Source: Butyrivibrio sp. (GTDB lineage Bacteria > Bacillota > Clostridia > Lachnospirales > Lachnospiraceae). Taken from it: a stretch of 9,500 bases of DNA. Position 1 is the first letter of the stretch, and each line of letters starts with the position of its first letter. The translations under genes were made by a program, and so were the position numbers. Below are positions 6,656 to 9,500 of this stretch, one piece after another. A model generated the notes under the pieces. The model was given only the letters and a program-made list of their open reading frames with translations. It did not search any database and had not been told where the DNA came from. The stretch is taken from assembly GCA_024688095.1 (NCBI GenBank), contig JAILEJ010000034.1:1-9500 (forward strand), in the 5' to 3' direction.

Positions 6656-7915
6656 TTGGCTTTATTTAAAAAGACTTATACATCATTAAATGAACCTCAT
6701 CCAAATACTGATGAAGAGGAAATATCAGACATTCTTTTCCCTATAAAGGAAACCTATGGCTTTTTAAAAGAACATACTGCCAAAATGCAGGAAAAAATCA
6801 ACGCAGATAACGAAAGTAAGCTTTTTGTAGAAAATGAGCTTCAAAATGTACTTTCCAATGATCAGGATATCATACGCAATCTTGACTCGATTGTTTTAAA
6901 TCTTGCTCAGACTGCTGCAATAATTAGTAATCTGGATTATCTAACCAAGATATTAAAAAAGCTATATGATAATTGTACAGAAGAAAATATCAAACCAGCT
7001 CCACCAAAGCAAAGTGCTCAGGTTCAGACCAATCCTGTTCCTGTAAAAACCATTCCGGAACTTGAATTAATTGAGATTGAAACACCTGTAATAATTGATT
7101 CACCTGATGTTGCAAGCTTATCACAAAGCATAACTGCCGCAGATGCATCTCAGATAGAATTAAAGAACAAAATAATTACTCTCGAGCAAAGCTTTGATAA
7201 ATTATCCGAATATGCAAGTCAGATAAATCTTTTATCTCTAAGTGCATCAATCGAAGCTACAAAAGCAGGTGAAGCCGGCGCTGGATTTTTGGAATCCATA
7301 AATAATTACAATGCCCTTTCTCGCAGCATTCAGGAAGAGATTGCTACACTTAAGGGTTCTTTTAACGAACTGTCAGTTCAGCAAAGTCAGCATGAAGAAG
7401 TACTTCATACAATACTTTTCGAAAAGCAGAATTATGAAAACGCTCTCGAAAAGGCTAAAGAGGATTTTAATCGTCAATATTATAAAATGCTTTCTGACAA
7501 AAGCAAAACACGCGAAAATTTTGAGAACAGAAAGGCATTGCTTGAAGAAGAAAAGGCCAAAATCCAGGCTGAAGCAGATGCCGCAGCTGCTCTCCAGGAT
7601 TCCGTGAGCGAATCAGATGAAGAGATAAATAATGAACAGAAAATAAGTATCTCTGAAGAAGTTCGCGAACAGATCAGACCTCTTATCACTAATATTGCCG
7701 ATCAGAATATCCTTCTAAAAAATCTCTACTCAAAATGCAACAATGACAGAGATAATTTAAAACAAAATATAAACGATAATATTTCTTTTATAAATAACCT
7801 TTCAGATGCTATCGCTAAAATGAATGATACTCTTGATATCAAAGATTATACGTATGATGAACTCAACAATATTCTTTTACAGATTGAACCGTATCTGAAA
7901 GATGCGACCGAATAA
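6656..7915 (+). CDS. Soluble coiled-coil protein with a degenerate MCP (chemoreceptor) hairpin tip
   Basis: A 419-residue hydrophilic, mostly helical protein without a signal peptide or membrane segment. An N-terminal helical region (about 22-108) is followed by a Pro-rich linker (113-135). Residues 182-230 hold SEYASQINLLSLSASIEATKAGEAGAGF and what follows, closely resembling the tip where chemoreceptors bind CheA and CheW (usual form A.QTNLLALNAAIEAARAGE.GRGFAVVA.EVR.LA). Differences are Ser for the first Asn of LNA, Thr-Lys for Ala-Arg, and loss of the FAVVA.EVR stretch. A charged coiled coil (about 240-310, with EEEKAKIQAEADAAAA) and a C-terminal helical region (332-418) complete it. The start is TTG at 6656 with GGAGG (6643-6647) 8 nt upstream; an in-frame TTG at 6641 overlaps that ribosome binding site and is rejected. 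Probably cotranscribed with the FIST gene. It could be a receptor-like output module or a scaffold; true chemotaxis function is unproven. Confidence 0.7.
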   Translation: MALFKKTYTSLNEPHPNTDEEEISDILFPIKETYGFLKEHTAKMQEKINADNESKLFVENELQNVLSNDQDIIRNLDSIVLNLAQTAAIISNLDYLTKILKKLYDNCTEENIKPAPPKQSAQVQTNPVPVKTIPELELIEIETPVIIDSPDVASLSQSITAADASQIELKNKIITLEQSFDKLSEYASQINLLSLSASIEATKAGEAGAGFLESINNYNALSRSIQEEIATLKGSFNELSVQQSQHEEVLHTILFEKQNYENALEKAKEDFNRQYYKMLSDKSKTRENFENRKALLEEEKAKIQAEADAAAALQDSVSESDEEINNEQKISISEEVREQIRPLITNIADQNILLKNLYSKCNNDRDNLKQNINDNISFINNLSDAIAKMNDTLDIKDYTYDELNNILLQIEPYLKDATE

Positions 7916-7935
7916 TTTTTCCAAAAATAATTCCG

Positions 7936-7964
7936 TTGAATTAAAGTTCTTCTAATGATAGAAT
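7936..7964 (+). promoter_or_regulatory. Promoter placed to give a leaderless dus transcript
   Basis: TTGAAT (7936-7941, 4 of 6) and TAGAAT (7959-7964, 5 of 6) are separated by 17 nt. A start 7 nt beyond the -10 falls at 7971, the A of the dus ATG. It lies in the 55-bp gap after the MCP-like gene, which has no convincing terminator, so a second, leadered read-through transcript from the upstream operon is also possible. Confidence 0.6.
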
Positions 7965-7970
7965 CGCATT

Positions 7971-8924
7971 ATGCTTAATTTTTATTTTGCCCCTATGGAG
8001 GGAATAACAGGTTATACATACAGAAATATACACAATAATTGCTTTGGCAACATCGACAAATATTATATGCCATTTGTTGCTGCTCATGAAGGCGTTCATC
8101 TTAAAGTCAAAGAAAAACAGGATATTTCTCCGGAAAATAATACAGACATAAATGCCATTCCTCAGATACTGAGTAATAAACCCAGGGCATTTATCCGGGT
8201 TGCAAAAGAACTATCATCACTTGGCTATAAAGAGATAAATTTTAATTTAGGATGCCCAGCAGGTACGGTTGTTGCCAAAAAAAGAGGTGCCGGTTTTCTT
8301 TCAGTACCTGATGATCTCGACAGATTTCTTGATGAAATTTTCGAAGGCTTAAAGAATACTCCTATAGAGTTATCTATCAAGACCCGCATAGGAATCAAGT
8401 CTCCCGATGAGGTAAATCATATATTTGAAATATATAATAAATATCCAATCTCTGAAATAATCGTTCATCCCAGAACCGGAAAGGAAATGTACCGTGGAAA
8501 GCCTCATTTGGATGCTTTTGATGAAGCTGTCAGAATTTCCAGACATAAGTTATGTTATAACGGAGATCTAAAGACTCTTGAAGACATCAGGTTGTTTGAA
8601 AAAGCCTTTCCTACTATTGAATCAGTTATGATCGGAAGAGGACTCCTTGCAGATCCTGCACTTATAAGAAGGTACAAAGGCGGACTTTCTATAGACAAAG
8701 ACGAATTGAAAAATTTTCATGAACTTTTATATCACGAATATCTTGATACAATGCCAGGAAATATAATTGCTGTAAACAGAATGAAAGAACTTTGGAACTA
8801 TATGTCAATCTTCTTTCCAAACGATGAAAAAAAGATCAAGGATATAAGAAAATCCAGAACCGATAAAGAGTTCGAAGCTTCAGTGCGAGTGCTTTTCAGT
8901 TCAGGGACTTTTACCAATATTTAA
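7971..8924 (+). CDS. dus: tRNA-dihydrouridine synthase family protein
   Basis: FMN-dependent enzyme that reduces uridines to dihydrouridine in the D-loop or nearby tRNA positions, using NADPH. The 317-residue protein is normal Dus length. FMN-binding and catalytic motifs are in order: FAPMEGITGYTYR (6-18), NFNLGCPAGTVVAKKRGAGFL (90-110) with catalytic Cys95, SIKTRIG (135-141), VHPRTGKEMYRGKP (165-178) with His166, CYNGDL (195-200) and VMIGRGLLADPALI (219-232). A helical tRNA-binding domain follows from about residue 243. The start is fixed at ATG 7971: an in-frame TAG (7959-7961) lies just upstream, and the next Met (residue 9) would cut into the APME motif. There is no Shine-Dalgarno sequence before it, unlike its neighbours. 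Which Dus subtype and which tRNA position it modifies cannot be told by eye. Confidence 0.95.
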   Translation: MLNFYFAPMEGITGYTYRNIHNNCFGNIDKYYMPFVAAHEGVHLKVKEKQDISPENNTDINAIPQILSNKPRAFIRVAKELSSLGYKEINFNLGCPAGTVVAKKRGAGFLSVPDDLDRFLDEIFEGLKNTPIELSIKTRIGIKSPDEVNHIFEIYNKYPISEIIVHPRTGKEMYRGKPHLDAFDEAVRISRHKLCYNGDLKTLEDIRLFEKAFPTIESVMIGRGLLADPALIRRYKGGLSIDKDELKNFHELLYHEYLDTMPGNIIAVNRMKELWNYMSIFFPNDEKKIKDIRKSRTDKEFEASVRVLFSSGTFTNI

Positions 8925-8928
8925 TTTT

Positions 8929-8966
8929 AAAAAAACTATCGCATTTTGCGATAGTTTTTATTTATG
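8929..8966 (+). terminator. Intrinsic terminator of the dus gene
   Basis: A perfect 13-bp inverted repeat, AAAAACTATCGCA (8931-8943) and TGCGATAGTTTTT (8947-8959), with a 3-nt loop, begins 6 nt after the dus stop. It ends in a T-run on the plus strand. The A-run on the 5' side means it could also act on minus-strand transcripts. Confidence 0.9.
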
Positions 8967-8996
8967 CCTTAAATTTTATGTTTAAATTTTTATAAT

Positions 8997-9028
8997 AAAA
9001 AAAGCTGCCACACTATGTGTGACAGCTT
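8997..9028 (-). terminator. Intrinsic terminator of the CAP-domain gene
   Basis: Read on the minus strand, AAGCTGTCACAC (9017-9028) pairs with GTGTGGCAGCTT (9002-9013) in a 12-bp stem with one U-G wobble and a 3-nt loop. The last two T of the stem run into a 7-nt T-tract (8997-9003). On the plus strand the wobble becomes a C/A mismatch and there is no T-tract, so it is oriented for the CAP gene, whose stop codon is 18 nt away. Confidence 0.9.
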
Positions 9029-9046
9029 ATATTCGCTATATAAGTA

Positions 9047-9499
9047 TCAATATCCAAATTCCTGTGCCCAGTACCAGCTACCATCTTCTGTCTGGTAAAC
9101 TGAAATACCCATTGTCTTAAATCCACCATCCATAATGTTTGCTGCATGTGTAGGGCTTGCCATCCACGCTGCTACAACACCATCAGCTGAATTATACAAC
9201 TTAGCAAGATTTTCACCATACATAATACTACTGTTTACTGTATACCATGCTGATCCATCAGGTCTTGTATGTGAGAATGTACCAACTATTTCCTGAGCTC
9301 TAACAAGTGCTGCACTAGCAAGTCCATCACTCCATGTAAGTGTTCCAAGTCCTGCTGAAGCTCTCTGCTGATTTACAAGGTCAAATGCTGCTCTGGCTGC
9401 ACTTGATGCTGCTGCGCTTGATGCTGCAGATCCTGCAAGAGCAATTGCCTCATCATCGATATAAATTTCACCGGCTCCTTCATCTGCACCTCTTGTTGC
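9047..9499 (-). CDS. CAP/SCP-domain protein (C-terminal 150 residues, 5' end off the window)
   Basis: Member of the CAP superfamily (cysteine-rich secretory, antigen 5, PR-1), which in bacteria is usually secreted or cell-surface; its biochemical role is not established. The visible part begins inside an acidic stretch (GADEGAGEIYIDDEA) and an Ala/Ser-rich linker (SAASSAAASSAARAAF, 24-39), then a complete CAP domain: FDLVNQQRASAGLGTLTWSDGL (39-60), FSHTRPDGSAW (75-85), YGENLAK (94-100), SPTHAANIMDG (115-125) and WYWAQEFGY (142-150). The four conserved CAP-cavity residues are present: His77, Glu96, His118 and Glu147. The frame is open to the right edge, so signal peptide and any N-terminal domains lie beyond 9500. 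Residue numbers count from the window edge. Convergent with dus. Confidence 0.92.
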   Translation of the reverse strand, partial: ATRGADEGAGEIYIDDEAIALAGSAASSAAASSAARAAFDLVNQQRASAGLGTLTWSDGLASAALVRAQEIVGTFSHTRPDGSAWYTVNSSIMYGENLAKLYNSADGVVAAWMASPTHAANIMDGGFKTMGISVYQTEDGSWYWAQEFGY

Positions 9500-9500
9500 A

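Noticed and set aside
7913..7935. ATTTTT-CC-AAAAAT symmetry after the MCP-like gene as a terminator
   Set aside because: All A-T stem with a 2-nt loop cannot form a stable hairpin, and no useful T-tract follows.

Overview
The window is low-GC, gene-dense DNA from an anaerobic Firmicute, most likely a gut or rumen Lachnospiraceae (Butyrivibrio/Roseburia/Eubacterium-like). This rests on a clostridial-type pyruvate phosphate dikinase, an Ala/Ser-rich exported CAP-domain protein, strong GGAGG ribosome binding sites, and an ABC uptake cassette of the tryptophan/tyrosine-type family. The organism assignment is inference. I see no tRNA, rRNA, CRISPR array, insertion sequence or phage gene, and no gene-free stretch longer than about 300 bp.

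Layout. Positions 1-1559 (minus) hold the N-terminal 519 residues of pyruvate phosphate dikinase; its C-terminus lies off the left edge. Positions 1701-2606 (minus) encode a membrane-anchored glycerophosphodiester phosphodiesterase. Positions 2758-5696 (minus) form an ABC transporter operon in the order lipoprotein, permease, ATPase, with an intrinsic terminator between the lipoprotein and the permease. Across a 151-bp divergent promoter region, positions 5848-7915 (plus) carry a two-gene operon: a compact FIST sensory-domain protein, then a soluble coiled-coil protein with a degenerate chemoreceptor (MCP) hairpin tip. Positions 7971-8924 (plus) encode a tRNA-dihydrouridine synthase that looks leaderless. 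Two back-to-back terminators separate it from a convergent CAP/SCP-domain protein (9047-9499, minus), whose N-terminus lies off the right edge.

How the genes may work together. The most interesting part is the divergon. A cytoplasmic FIST protein, a family proposed to bind small ligands such as amino acids, is paired with a receptor-like coiled-coil output protein and shares an intergenic region with an amino-acid-type ABC importer. A split, soluble sensor coupled to nutrient uptake is a reasonable hypothesis, but ligand and output are unknown. The other genes look like ordinary metabolism or housekeeping: PEP/pyruvate interconversion, phospholipid head-group salvage, tRNA modification and an exported CAP protein.
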